This document shows, in pieces, positions 47,201 through 58,576 of a DNA stretch of 64,000 nt. Numbering within the stretch: position 1 is the first letter of the stretch; the number at the start of each line of letters is the position of its first letter. Both the position numbers and the translations under genes were made by a program. The notes under the pieces were generated by a model. That model saw only the letters and a list, made by a program, of their open reading frames with translations, searched no databases and was not told where the DNA came from. The stretch comes from Acorus gramineus (lineage: Eukaryota > Streptophyta > Magnoliopsida > Acorales > Acoraceae): NCBI GenBank assembly GCA_030737835.1, contig JAUJYN010000044.1:682001-746000 (forward strand), read 5' to 3'.

Positions 47201-50200
47201 GGGTAATCAACTGGGTGAGAAACCACACAATTTATACATAAAAATGCACAGAAATACCCAAAACTCGGATAAGCATGCATACGGGCTCGCACGCATGCGA
47301 GCACGTGCGTACGCACGCGAGTCCGAGTGCCCCGACACCTACCCGAACCCTCGGGCAGCCATTCGCATGGCCCCCCGCATGCGCACGCACGAATGCGCAC
47401 GCACGCACACACCCCGGCACCATCGGCGCACTGCCGCGCGCCTGCCCGCGCGCCCAGACGCGCACCCGCACGCACGCACACGCTCGCGCGCGCCCACGCG
47501 CACCGCGCGTCCAGCCCGCACCCCTCGCGCAGCACCCCGCGCACTGCCCCAGCACGCCCCAGCACGCGCACGCACGCGCATGCACGCGCGCGCGCGCACT
47601 GGTTCCCTGCCCAGCGCCCAGGCGCATTGCCCAGGCGCACTGCCCGCGCGCGCGCACGCTCGCGCGCACGCCCGCGCGCACTCTTGCGCACACCCCCGCT
47701 CGCGCCAGAACCCGCGCGCACCCTGCACGACGCCCCGCAGCGGTGCCCAGCGCCCAGCGCCCCAGCGCCCAACGCCCAGCACCCTCGGCCAGCACCCGGT
47801 ACCCGCGACCCAGTGCCCAGCTCTCAGCGCCCAGCACCCGGGACCCTCACCCAGCGTCCACGCGCACGCCCGCGCAACACTCGCCCAGCGCGCCTGCCAG
47901 CCTGCCCGCGCTGCTGTCCGCGTTGCCTGCCTGCGGGCGTCGCCGAGTGGCCCGAGCACTGCTCGCCTGCACGCCCGGAGCACTGCCCGCCTGATGCCCG
48001 AGCGCCCCTGCCCTGCTCGCCTGCGCGCCCAGCCAGCTCGCCTGGCCTGCCAGCGCGCACAGCCCAGCAGCCTGCTCCGCACGCCTCTCCCTGCACCCCC
48101 CGAGCGCACGCCCGCGCGCGCACCCGCGCGCACGCCCTCGCGCGCCCAGCAAACTGGTGCACCAGCTCCCAGCCTACCCGAGCTAGCCTTGCCAGCCGGC
48201 CCAGCGCGCACGCCTAGCCTGCTGGCCTCCAGCGCCAGTCGAGCGCCCGCACGCCCAGCCCTGCTGGCCCCCAGCACCGCCCGAGCGCACGCACACGCGC
48301 ATGCCCGCGCGCACGCCCGCGCCAACCCCAGCGCCTGCGTTGCTGCCCTGCTCGAGACAGCAACCCGCCAGCCCGAGCTGCTCTTCCACCCACCTCCGAC
48401 CACCACCACGGCCTCCGACCGCCTCCCACAGCCCCCGACGGCCACCCACCGCCGCCAACCTCCACCCAACCCCATTTCCACCCTCCTAGCATACATCTAG
48501 GCAAGAAAGAGAGGAAAAGAGGCTTACCAAGGGGAGGAAAGGAAATCCGGTTGCTCTCCGCGCACCGAAACCTCTCCCAAAAGGTTTCCAACGCCCGGAT
48601 CTACCTCCACCACCGAGATGGCTCAAAACAGAGGCGAAGAGAGGGCGGACGGACGGCCAAAACTCGCCGGAATTGGGATTTGAAAACATCGGAGTGTAGA
48701 TCGGGACCCGATCTACACTTCCTATGCTTTAGGTTTTAAGCTTTGAGGGGTCTAGGGGGCTCAAAAGCATGAAAAACGGATAAGGGGAGAGAGAGGGCTT
48801 GGGGAGGAAGAAGATGAATAGTGCCAAGCACTTTTTAAATCCCACTTATATAACCAGCGACTTAAAAACCCAGATACGCCCCGGAACTGTGAAATTTCGG
48901 GAACGTTACCGGAATTCGATGAAATTTTCGTGAGAGGTCTAAAATGGCACCAGGACACCAAATATGCAGTTAGATTCTCAATCGGAGTCCTCTAACTCAG
49001 GACGATAGCTAACAGTCCAAAAATTAGCGGTACCGATCGAAAACCGAAAAAAACGAAAAACTGCCAGAACGCTCCAACGGTTACCAGCAGGCTAAAAGTG
49101 ACACATATATAACAGCTGCGCTGGGGCGCAGGGCGAGCGGGTGGTGCGCGCGGGGTGCACGCGGGGTGCTGCGCTGGGGCGCAGGGCGTGCGGATGTGCT
49201 CGCGGGTTTTTGCGCTGGGGCGCAGTGGGCGCGCGGTACACCCGGGGGGCTCGGCAGCGTGTCCTGGCATGCGGGCAGGGGCTCGATAGTGTGGCTGGGT
49301 GCGCGGGCTGGGGCGCGGCTGTGCGCTTGGGTCGGGTGGCCATGCGTACGGCTGTCGGGGGGTTCGGGAGTGAGTCGGGGTGCTCGAACTCGCGGTCGTA
49401 CAGGCCGTATGCACGCTTGTCCGAGTGTTGGGTATTTTTAGTGTATTTTTGGTATATTTGTGTATTTTACTCACCTAGTTGATTACCCTGTCTTGCAGAT
49501 CTTGACGGACGGTCGCGCGACGACCCGACTATCAGTGAGTGGGACAATCCAACCCAGTTGGGAGGCGCTATATGCACTTGGGCGTATACCGTCCTCCCCT
49601 GGGGCACCATGGTTTAATATTGACTTGTGTAATATGTAATCCATGCAAACATGACTGTTATGTAGTATGCATGCACCCTAGATCTTGTATGTTAGGGACT
49701 TGCACCCTTAGGATATGTGTAAGAGCCATGCATCCTGATAATATGTCTCCATGCTAGGAAGCCTCGACCTATGCATGTATCCTATTAGTTTAATTTATTA
49801 ATTTAAATGCAAACTTATGATATTTTAGCATGCCTTAGGGAATATTAAGGGGCCTTGCGAGGTCAACATTGAGACCCGGGCTAGGGTACTCCGTGTTCCT
49901 TGTTTGGTTGTCGGGATGTCCTATATCGGGACCTCATGGTGCCCTCCCAAGGTTTCTTTTCCCATATATATATATATATATATATATATTCCCCGCATCT
50001 TGGTTATGCGCCCTAGAGGAATTCTGAAGAATTCATGACATCAGTAGAGTCTCCCTTCTCTGGATTAAAGGGCCTTGCGAAGTCAGCGTTGAGACCCGGG
50101 CTAGGGTACTCCGTGTTCCTTGTTTGGTTGTCGGGATATCCTATATCGGGACCTCATGGTGCCCTCCCAAGGTTTCTTTTTTTCAGTTAAGGGATGTCGG

Positions 50201-51016
50201 CGGATCCGAGTGGATCATATGCGTATGGATAGGCTGTTCTGTTCCCTTCGTTGGATCCGTGTAGAGACTGCCCCAGCGTTAGAAAGGCCGTCCCGTGGAG
50301 GGCTCCCATCAGTAGGCACCTCCTGATTTGGGATGGACTGTGCTGAATGTGGGAGTGGCCAAGCGGCCTACAGAGTGGAGGAGAGACTATCGGTGGACCA
50401 AGGGTGACCAACAGCCTAGTCAGTCCCAATATCCTATGTCACCTATTGAGGGGTGAGGGTGAGGGTGTGGTGGGTCGGCGATGTAGCGACCCACTGGATT
50501 GTGTAGTTCCTGCCACTTTGAGGCTCGAGTAATTAATTGTGGTTAATATAAATTATGATGCATGGGTTGTGCTATTCACTGAGCGTGTGGCTCACCCCTC
50601 GCATTTTTTTTTCTCCAGTGTCATCTGAGTCGGATCTGGAGGAGGAGCTCCCTGAGGGACCTCAGCAGTAGCGGTGCAGCGCCACATTTCCGCTAGTTTT
50701 AGAGGCTATCAGCATCCCTTTTGCTTGTATGTATTATATTCCGTGCTTGGGCACGCGTTTGTATTATATTTGGATATCATTGTATATATTGGCTCTCACA
50801 GGACAGTTGATTATGTATCGAGTCTGTAATATGTCTTTGAGTTACAGATTCAGTATTTTAGCTTCCGCTATTCGTGTATATATCATGTCAGCCTCATTGT
50901 TGTCAGTGTTGTTATTGTTGATGTTGTTTAGGGTATATTATTGACCTCCTGTATAGACTGCTGATATCATATATACACTTACCGCGTCCCGGGGACGGCC
51001 GCCCTGGGGCGTGACA
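44259..51016 (+). mobile_element. T1 solo LTR (copy 5) in the Copia 3' LTR
   Basis: It begins TGTTATATATGTGTCACTTT and ends GGGGCGTGACA. The target duplication attat is exact (44254-44258 and 51017-51021). Own length is about 3.2 kb. It carries the W-box-like cluster (about 44530-44580), donor gatag^gtaagg (44834), acceptor gttttcag (44928), and a GC-rich zone split by T1 copy 6. It holds a duplicated block of about 110 bases (49853-50175) and an (AT)n tract (49964-49989). Confidence 0.9.
45517..49114 (-). mobile_element. T1 solo LTR (copy 6), minus strand, inside T1 copy 5
   Basis: On the minus strand it begins TGTTATATATGTGTCACTTT at 49114 and ends GGGGCGTGACA at 45517. The target duplication gctgc is exact (45512-45516 and 49115-49119). 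At 3598 bases it is the same TATA-bearing subtype as copy 2. The putative intron runs on the minus strand from donor CCTTG^GTAAGCC (48528/48527) to acceptor CTTGCAG^ATC (47191/47190), about 1.34 kb, holding the GC-rich zone (47330-48390). About five tandem units of about 80 bases lie at 46040-46400. Confidence 0.9.
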
Positions 51017-51107
51017 ATTATTTTGTACTAACTAGATAAAATAATTTACACCCCATGTTTATTATGATTGCTTATGCTCTTAATCCTAAAATGGTTCTTA
51101 GACATGT

Positions 51108-53671
51108 TGTCACGCCCCAGGGCGGCCGTCCCCGAGACGTGGCAAGTATATATAATATCAGCAGTCTATACAGGAGATCAATAACATACTCTAAACAACA
51201 TCAAAAATGACAACATAGACAATGAGGCAGCTGACATAATATATACAAATAGCGGAAGCTCAAACGACTGAGTCTGTAATTCAAAGACATATTACAGACC
51301 CGATACATAATCAACTGTCCTGTGAGAGCCAATATATACAACGACATCCAAATACAAGTATGTGCCCAAGCATAGAATACAATACATACAATCAAGAAGG
51401 GGATGCTGATGGCCTCTCACTCGCAGAACGTGACGCTGCTCCACTACTGCTGATGTGCCTCGAGGAGCTCCTCCTTCAGATCCGACTCAGATATCACTGG
51501 AGAAAAATATATGCGAGGGGTGAGCCACACGCTTAGTGAATAGCACAACTCATGCATCACAATTCATATCAACCTTATATAATTTATAGCCCCTAACACG
51601 GGAGCAACAACACATTCTAATGGGTCGTTTCATCGCCAACCCACCTCCCCCCTCACCCTCACCCTTTCCGGGGGGTGACATGGGCCTCCTGGGGCATACT
51701 AGACCGCTCTCCACCCCTGGTCCACCCGGTAGCCTCTCCCACCCTCGGGCCTCCACCTGGTATACTCCCACTATCAGTACAGTCCGACGCATCGGAGGTA
51801 CCTACGGACGGGAGCCCTCTGTCAGGTACAGCCAACGCCGGAGAGTTCCTACATCGGATCCAACCAATAAGGAGAAGACAGCCTACTCACACGGATACGA
51901 TCCTCATGGATCCGTCGACACCGATTTGTAACGCTAATAATGTCATGAATTCTCAAGAATTCCTCCAGGGCGCATAACTAAGATGCGGGGAGACATATAT
52001 TATAACAACAAGGTTATAATATTCTCTAAGGCATGCTTGTAACTATATGCTCACATTTGATTTAATTAAATTAAACTAGATGGGAACATGCATAGTTCGG
52101 GGCAAGGTGTCTAGGCATGCATAGGCCTCTATACATGATATAATGGTGCATATCCCTAGCATACAAAGTCTAAGGTGGCATGGATATATCATATTAATCA
52201 TGCATGCATAGTTTACATTTAATACTAGTTAATATGCAACTATGGTGCCCCAGGGGAGGGCAATACACGCCTACGTGCATAGAACGCCTCCCTACTGGGT
52301 TGGATTGTCCCACTCACCGAAGCCCGGGTCGTTGCGTGACTGTCCGTCAAGATCTGCAAGACATAAGCAGTCAAAACGGTGAGTAACTACATAATTACAT
52401 AAGAAAGTTTACTTGAAATACCCAACACTCGGACAAGCATGCATACGGGCCCGCATGCACGCGAGCACGCCCGTACGCACGCGAGTCCGAGTGCCCCGAC
52501 ACCTACCCGAACCCACGGGCAGCCATACGCACGGCCACCCGCACGTGCACGCACGAAGGCGCACGCAACGCCCCTGCGCCCCTGGCGCACTTCCGCACCC
52601 CTGCCCGCGCGCCCAGACACGCTGCCGCGCCCCTGCCCGCGTGCCCAGACACGCTGCCGCTGCGCGCACCGCGAGTCCAGCCCTGCGCATACCCGCGCGT
52701 ACTGCGCCCCTGCGCAGCACTTCGCGCGCACGCGCCCGTTTACGCGTGCCAGCGCCTGCCTGCGCGCGCAGACTCTCGCGCACGCAGTACGATGACCCCG
52801 CACGCGCGCCCGATCCCTTCCCACCCCCTCCTCAGCCCACCCACCCCCCTAACACCCATGCAAGCATGCATACCCAAACACACACCCTACAAGCATCTAA
52901 CCTAGCTAGGGGAGAAGAAGACTTACCCAAGAGAGGAGGAACAAAGGGAGGAACTCGGGTGCCCTTCGCGCACCGAATCGCCACCACCAAGACCACCACC
53001 ACCAAGCCACTCTCAGCCACTACTATGGCTGAAAACAGGGGAGAGAAGCCATGAGAGGGAGGTCAACAAAGGGGAAAAAAAACAAACCATGGAAAGATAG
53101 ATCACAAGCTTACCTATCTTTTCCCTTCAATGGCTTTCTTTCCCCTTCTACTAGCTCTAATGGAAAATAACAAGAGGGAGAGATGGATTTGTGTGTGAGA
53201 GAGAGAAGAAGAGAAGAGAAGAAGAAGAGGTGGGACGCCCAAGGGCACACACACACACACACACTCACACACTTAGGGCTTAGGGTTTTGTGTGAGCTTG
53301 ACTTTGGTCAACCCAACCACACAAACAAACAAAATTATTTGACCAAGTCAATGGTCAAACTTGACTTGGTCAAAGTCATCTTTGACTTGGTCAAGTCTCC
53401 CTTTGACATTCCCACTCGGTCAAAACCCGGATACGATTCGGAACTGCCAAATTCTGAAACGTTACCGGAATTCGATGAAATTTTCGTGAGTGGTTTGAAA
53501 TGGCACCAGGACACATAATGTGCAGTTAGATTTTCAATCGGAGTTCTCAAGCTCATGATGATAGCTAAAAGCGAAAATTTTAGCGGTTCCGATCGAAAAA
53601 AGAAAAAGTTGAAAAACTGCCAGAAATGTCCCAAAGGTGACCAGAAGGCTAAAAGTGACACATATATAACA
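51108..53671 (-). repeat. 3' LTR of the Tekay element
   Basis: Ends TGTTATATATGTGTCAC (53671, minus strand) and GGGGCGTGACA (51108). Same layout as the 5' LTR; GC-rich zone about 52470-52810; W-box-like cluster about 53335-53410. Confidence 0.92.
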
Positions 53672-53688
53672 TTCTTCCCCCCTTAGGA
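53672..53688 (-). other. Polypurine tract of the Tekay element
   Basis: CCTAAGGGGGGAAGAA on the minus strand, directly before the 3' LTR; primer for plus-strand DNA synthesis. Confidence 0.85.
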
Positions 53689-53719
53689 AATTTTGTCCTC
53701 AAAATAAATACAAAAACAT

Positions 53720-53905
53720 CTAGGAAGGGAAAAGATGCGGATATGCGCCACGCATGGCGTCCTCGCGCTCCCAAGTGGCCTCGGCACCAGAACGGTGCTG
53801 CCATCGCACCTTAACCAGCTGGACGGTCTTGGTGCGGAGCCTCTTCTCGCGTCGGTCCAGGATCTCGATCGGCTGCTCCACGAATGACAAGTCCGGCTCG
53901 AAGAC
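53720..53905 (-). pseudogene. Chromodomain-like C-terminal tail of Tekay pol
   Basis: Minus-strand translation contains QPIEILDRREKRLRTK, then VQLVKVRWQHRSGAEATWER, the conserved end of Tekay/Del integrases. In chromoviruses this region directs integration to heterochromatin. Part of a broken gene. Confidence 0.75.
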
Positions 53906-54971
53906 GAGCGGCTCGAACGGTCGTGAGCAGGATCGTGGACGTAACGCCTCAGCTGCGAGACATGGAAGACGTCATGGGCCTGAGCCAACTGTGGGGGCAG
54001 GGCTATGCGATAGGCCACCTCTCCAACCCGCTCGAGGATGAGAAACGGCCCAATGAAACGCGGACTCAGCTTGCCCCGCACACCGAAACGGAAGATGCCC
54101 TTCATCGGGGACACCTTCAGTGGTCACCAACCTCGAAGGCGAGCTCACGGCGACGACGATCGGCGTAGCTCTTCTGACGGCTCTGAGCGACTCGGATACG
54201 CTCGCGAATCGTCTTGACCATCTCTGAGGTCTGGTGGATGATCTCTGGTCCCTCCAACTGGCGCTCTCCGACCTCGTCCCAACACAAGGGGGACCTGCAG
54301 CTGCGGCCATAGAGCGCTTCGTATGGTGCCATCCGGATACTCGAGTGGTAGCTGTTGTTGTAGGCAAACTCCACCAACGGAAGATGCCTCTCCCAACTGC
54401 CCCCAAAGTCGAGAACGCAAGCTCGCAGCATGTCCTCCAGGGTCTGAATCGTCCTCTCCGACTGGCCGTCCGTCTGCGGATGAAACGCTGTACTGAAGTG
54501 GAGGTTCGTACCAAGGGCGTGCTGAAGGCTACGCCAGAACCTCGAAGTAAATCTCGCGTCTCTATCAGAAATGATGCTGACGGGAGTGCCATGGAGACGA
54601 ACAATCTCGGAGACAAACAACTGCGCCAGGGTGTCCAGAGAATCGGTGAGTCGAATGGGGAGGAAATGAGCGGACTTAGTCAGTCGGTCGACGATTACCC
54701 AGATGGCATCGCGACCCGAACGTGACCTCGGCAAGCCCGAAACGAAGTCCATGGTGATCTGCTCCCACTTCCACTGAGGAATCTCAATGGACTGCAGCTT
54801 CCCCGCAGGACGCTGATGTTCCGACTTCACCTGCTGGCATACCAAGCAACGGGCAACGAAACGGCCAATATCCGTCTTCATCCCGCGCCACCAGTAGCCA
54901 CGACGAAGGCCCCTGTACATCTTCGTGCCACCAGGATGCACTGTGTACCTCGAACGATGGGCCTCGTCCAA
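53906..54971 (-). pseudogene. Tekay integrase
   Basis: The zinc region lies at the start ([13 protein letters not shown]..., then [16 protein letters not shown]). The catalytic core has [12 protein letters not shown] (first Asp), [14 protein letters not shown] (second Asp) and [18 protein letters not shown] (Glu). The GPF/Y-type module is KLSPRFIGPFLILERVG, followed by FHVSQLRRYV. It would insert element DNA in the nucleus. The domain order and residues are complete, though the gene as a whole is broken. Confidence 0.9.
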
Positions 54972-54999
54972 GATCTTCTGCTTCAGCTCTGCGTCGTCA

Positions 55000-55720
55000 G
55001 GAATGCATACTCGACCTCTGAACCGCAGGATCCGTCCTCGCGAATCTGGTAGTCCGGACGCTCGCCCCGGGCGACGCCTTCAGAGAGGACTAGAAAGTGA
55101 GGATCCTGCCCCTGAGCCGTGCGGATCTCGTCGAGAAGAACGGGCTGCACCACTAGCCTGGCCAAAAAGCCACCCGCAGGTGTCTCTCGAACGCTGATCC
55201 AGCAAGCGGCCTCCTCCAGAAGCCTCCAACGACGTACAGCCAAGTGGGCGGCCATGCCCAAGGGCTGCCTGCTGAGAGCATCGGCCACGACATTCGCCTT
55301 ACCCGGATGGTAAGCGATGTCACAATCATAGTCCTTCAGGAACTCGACCCAACGTCTCTGACGCATGTTGAGCTCCGGCTGGGACTGAAATAAGTCAAGC
55401 TCTTGTGATCAGTGAAGAGCTCGAACTCCTCGCCATAGAGGTAGTGCCTCCACATCTTCAGCGCAAAGATGATCGCTGCTAACTCTAAGTCGTGGGTGGG
55501 GTAATTCTGCTCATGGGGCTTCAACTGACGCGACGCGTAAGCCACAACCTTACCGTACTGCATCAGGACGCAACCCACACCCAGCCGCGATGCATCGGAG
55601 TAGACTGCGAATCCACCACTCCCAGACGGAATGGTAAGAACTGGCGCTGAGGTGAGCCTTCGCTTCAACTCCAGGAAGCTCTCCTCGCAAGCTGGGGACC
55701 ACTCGAACCGGACATCCTTC
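55000..55720 (-). pseudogene. Tekay RNase H
   Basis: Translation shows [18 protein letters not shown], then [32 protein letters not shown] and [10 protein letters not shown], the standard Gypsy RNase H signature. It then runs into the connector with [15 protein letters not shown]. It removes the RNA strand during reverse transcription. Confidence 0.88.
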
Positions 55721-56530
55721 CGAGTGAGGCGGGTCAGAGGAACAGCTATCTTCGAGAAACCCTCGACAAACCTCCGATAATAACCCGCTAAACCCAGGAA
55801 GCTCCGAATCTCTGTGGGGTTCGACGGTCGACGCCAATTCGACACGGCGAGCGTCTTGTCCGGGTCCACAGATATGCCCTCGCCGGAAATCACGTGGCCA
55901 GAAAGGCCATACGCTCCAACCAAAACTCGCACTTACTGAACTTGGCGAACAACTGATGTCGGGCCAAAGTCTCCAAGACAGTGCGGAGATGGTGAGCGTG
56001 CTCCTCAAGACTCCTCGAGTACACCAGAATATCATCGATGAAGACTACTACGAAGGAGTCGAGGAAGGGCCGAAACACCCGGTTCATCAGATCCATGAAG
56101 GCTGCCGGCGCATTCGTCAACCCAAACGGCAGTACTCGAAACTCGTAGTGCCCATAACGGGTACGAAAGGCCGTCTTCGGAATATCTGACTCCCGGATCT
56201 TCAGCTGATAGTAGCCCGAACGGAGATCGATCTTAGAAAAGACACGCGCTCCCTGGAGCTGGTCAAACAGATCGTCAATCCGTGGCAAGGGGTACTTGTT
56301 CTTCACGGTCCGCTTGTTCAGCTGCCTGTAATCAATACAAAGCCGCAGCGAACCGTCCTTCTTCCGCACGAACAAAACAGGGGCTCCCCACGGAGAAACA
56401 CTCGGACGTGCGAAGCCCTTCTATAGCAACTCCTCCAACTGCTCCTTGAGCACCTTCAGCTCTGCTGGGGCCATCCGGTACGGAGCTCTCGAAATCGGCT
56501 CGGTCCCCGGAATTAGATTAATCTCAAACT
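55720..56530 (-). pseudogene. Tekay reverse transcriptase
   Basis: Translation shows PYRMAPAELKVLKEQLEELL at the start, then [64 protein letters not shown] and the catalytic FIDDILVYS. These are the canonical Gypsy RT blocks in order. Part of a broken gene. Confidence 0.9.
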
Positions 56531-56949
56531 CGATCGCGCGATCCGGCGGTAATCCCGGAAGATCATCGGGGAAAACCTCTGGATATTCCGCCACGATCGG
56601 AGTCTGACTGATATCTGCCCGCAGTGGTGCGTCCTCCTCAGCAATATACGCCAGAAAGCCCTCACATCCTCCCTGAAGGAGTCTCCACGCCTGGATAGAT
56701 GACACGAACCCCAAAGGGGCTATGTCACGATCGCCCACGAACTGGAAAGACCTCCGACCCGGAAGGTGGAAAGACACCGACTTCGCAAAACAGTCGATGC
56801 TGGCGTGACTAGCTGAGAGCCAATCCATTCCCAGGATGGCATCGAAGTCCGTCATGGCGAGCTCTACCAACTCCACTGGAAACTCATGCTCCGCAATCAC
56901 CACGGTACACCCTCGGTAAACAGAACGGAGGAGAATACGGTCTCCGACG

Positions 56950-57110
56950 GGCAATGATATCTCCAGCATAACATCAAGAGGGGCGGATGCCACGCCCATC
57001 CGTCTCGCAAAAATGGGAGACACGAACGAGTGCGTGGCTCCGGAATCAAATAACACATATGCAGGGAGCTGGGAGATCAAAACAATACCTCGGACCACGC
57101 TACCCGAAGC
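56950..57110 (-). pseudogene. Tekay aspartic protease
   Basis: LFDSGATHSFVSPIFARRMG near 57050-56990 carries the DSGA active site, preceded by a Gln-rich linker. It would process the Gag-Pol product. Confidence 0.85.
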
Positions 57111-57199
57111 CTGCGCCTCCTCGGCTGAAAGTGCTGCAACTCTGCCCTGAACAAACTGCGGCTGAGGAGCAGGGGCACGCCTCGCAGGCTGCACTGGCT

Positions 57200-58462
57200 G
57201 CCTCCTCTGGTCAACTCGGCCACCCTGTGGCTGCTGCTGCTGGTGGCGGCTGCTGCTGTAGCTGCTGCTGCTGCTGCGGGGGCAGCACACGGGGTCGGCC
57301 AGCATCAGGGCAATTATATAAAATATGCCCGACGCGCTGACAATGGAAACAGCGCCGCTTCTCCGGTTGCCTGGCCTGGACTGGTACTGCCGCAATGGGT
57401 GCTGGACCTCGCGCTGGCACCACATCGACTGGAGTAGCGGCAGCCGCTGACTGATCAAAGCGGGGCCGCTTCTTCTTGCGATGTCCCTGGTCCTGGCTCC
57501 TGGGGGGTCTCTGGTCTGCAGAAGGGGTTGGAACCCCCAAAGGGACCCCAAGGTCTCGCTCGACTGTCTTCGCCCGAGACACCAAGTCTGAGTACCTCGT
57601 GAACGCCTGAGAAGTGACATGCACCCGGATGGTGCTAATGAGACCCATCTCAAAACGACGGCACCGCGTCTCCTCATCCATCACCAAGGCGGGGGCGAAC
57701 CTGGAAAGCCTCGTGAAGCGTGTGGAGTAGTCAGCGACTGACATGGAGCCCTGCGTCAGCTGCTCGAACTCTCGCATCACGATCTGGCGTGTCGAAAACG
57801 GGAAGTACTCCTCCAGGAAGTATCTCCGGAACCCAGCCCATAGAAGTCGCTCCACTCCCTCGGGGATGTCCACCGATCGGGTAGCCCACCAGTGGCGGCG
57901 CTACCCTTCAACATGAAGGTGGCCAGGGAGACACGCTGGCGGTCGGTGCAGTGCATGGTCGAGAAGATCTTGTCTACCTCCATCAACCAACGCTCAGGGG
58001 CAAGGGGTCCGCCGTCTGGCCATGGAACTCGGGAGGGTGGAGCTTCAGAAAGGCAGTGAGGCCGCTCTGATGCACTCGTGCTGCAGCCTCTAGCTCCACC
58101 TCCCTCTCCAGGGGATCCTGAACTCCCACCACTGGAATCACCACGGGGACAGGGGGTACGTCGGGCACCACCGGTGGATCTGCCACCAAGGGGACCTGTG
58201 GAACTGCCTCGCGGGCCGCCCTCAGCTCCTGGATCTCTCGTGCCTGCTCAGCTAACGCCCTAGTCTGGGCCTCCAGTGCCCTAGTCTGAGTCTCCACCAG
58301 ATCTGCTATACGAGCGTAAGCACGCTCCCATGCAGGAGGCTCCTGCGCCGGTCCTGGCCCCATAGCCGAGGACTCTCCAGTAGCATCCTCGCCTCTGGTA
58401 GGTCCGGGAACCTCCAAAGGCCGAGAGGGACCACGTCCACGCATTCCTCTGCGAGGAGGCAT
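57200..58462 (-). pseudogene. Tekay gag
   Basis: A likely start (MPPRRGMRGRGPSRP) lies at 58462, about 100 bases after the primer site. A coiled-coil-like stretch rich in Ala, Glu and Gln (ALEAQTRALAEQAREIQELR) is followed by the capsid region with EEYFPFSTRQIVMREFEQL and SVADYSTRFTRLSRFAP. The zinc knuckle is CFHCQRVGHILYNC (about 57351-57310). The C-terminal linker has a short Gln run. Length and order are usual for Tekay gag. Part of a broken gene. Confidence 0.88.
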
Positions 58463-58558
58463 ATCAGCAACCTAAGAAAACAGACACTAGGATCAGAATA
58501 CTCATATAGAAATCCTAGGACTCATCTCTAAGAAAAACAATTGGCTCTGACAGGACCA

Positions 58559-58571
58559 GGCTCTGATACCA
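58559..58571 (-). other. Primer-binding site of the Tekay element
   Basis: TGGTATCAGAGCC on the minus strand, complementary to initiator tRNA-Met, a few bases after the 5' LTR end at 58577. Confidence 0.9.
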
Positions 58572-58576
58572 ACTTT

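Noticed and set aside
47244-48500. Long open frame of over 400 residues rich in Ala, Arg, Pro and His
   Set aside because: It lies across the CpG-dense zone of an LTR. Such sequence lacks stop codons on both strands by composition, and similar frames appear in every copy of the zone. No domain is present.
53754-54725. Plus-strand frames across 53754-54725
   Set aside because: They are antisense to the Tekay integrase region, which shows the expected motifs on the minus strand.
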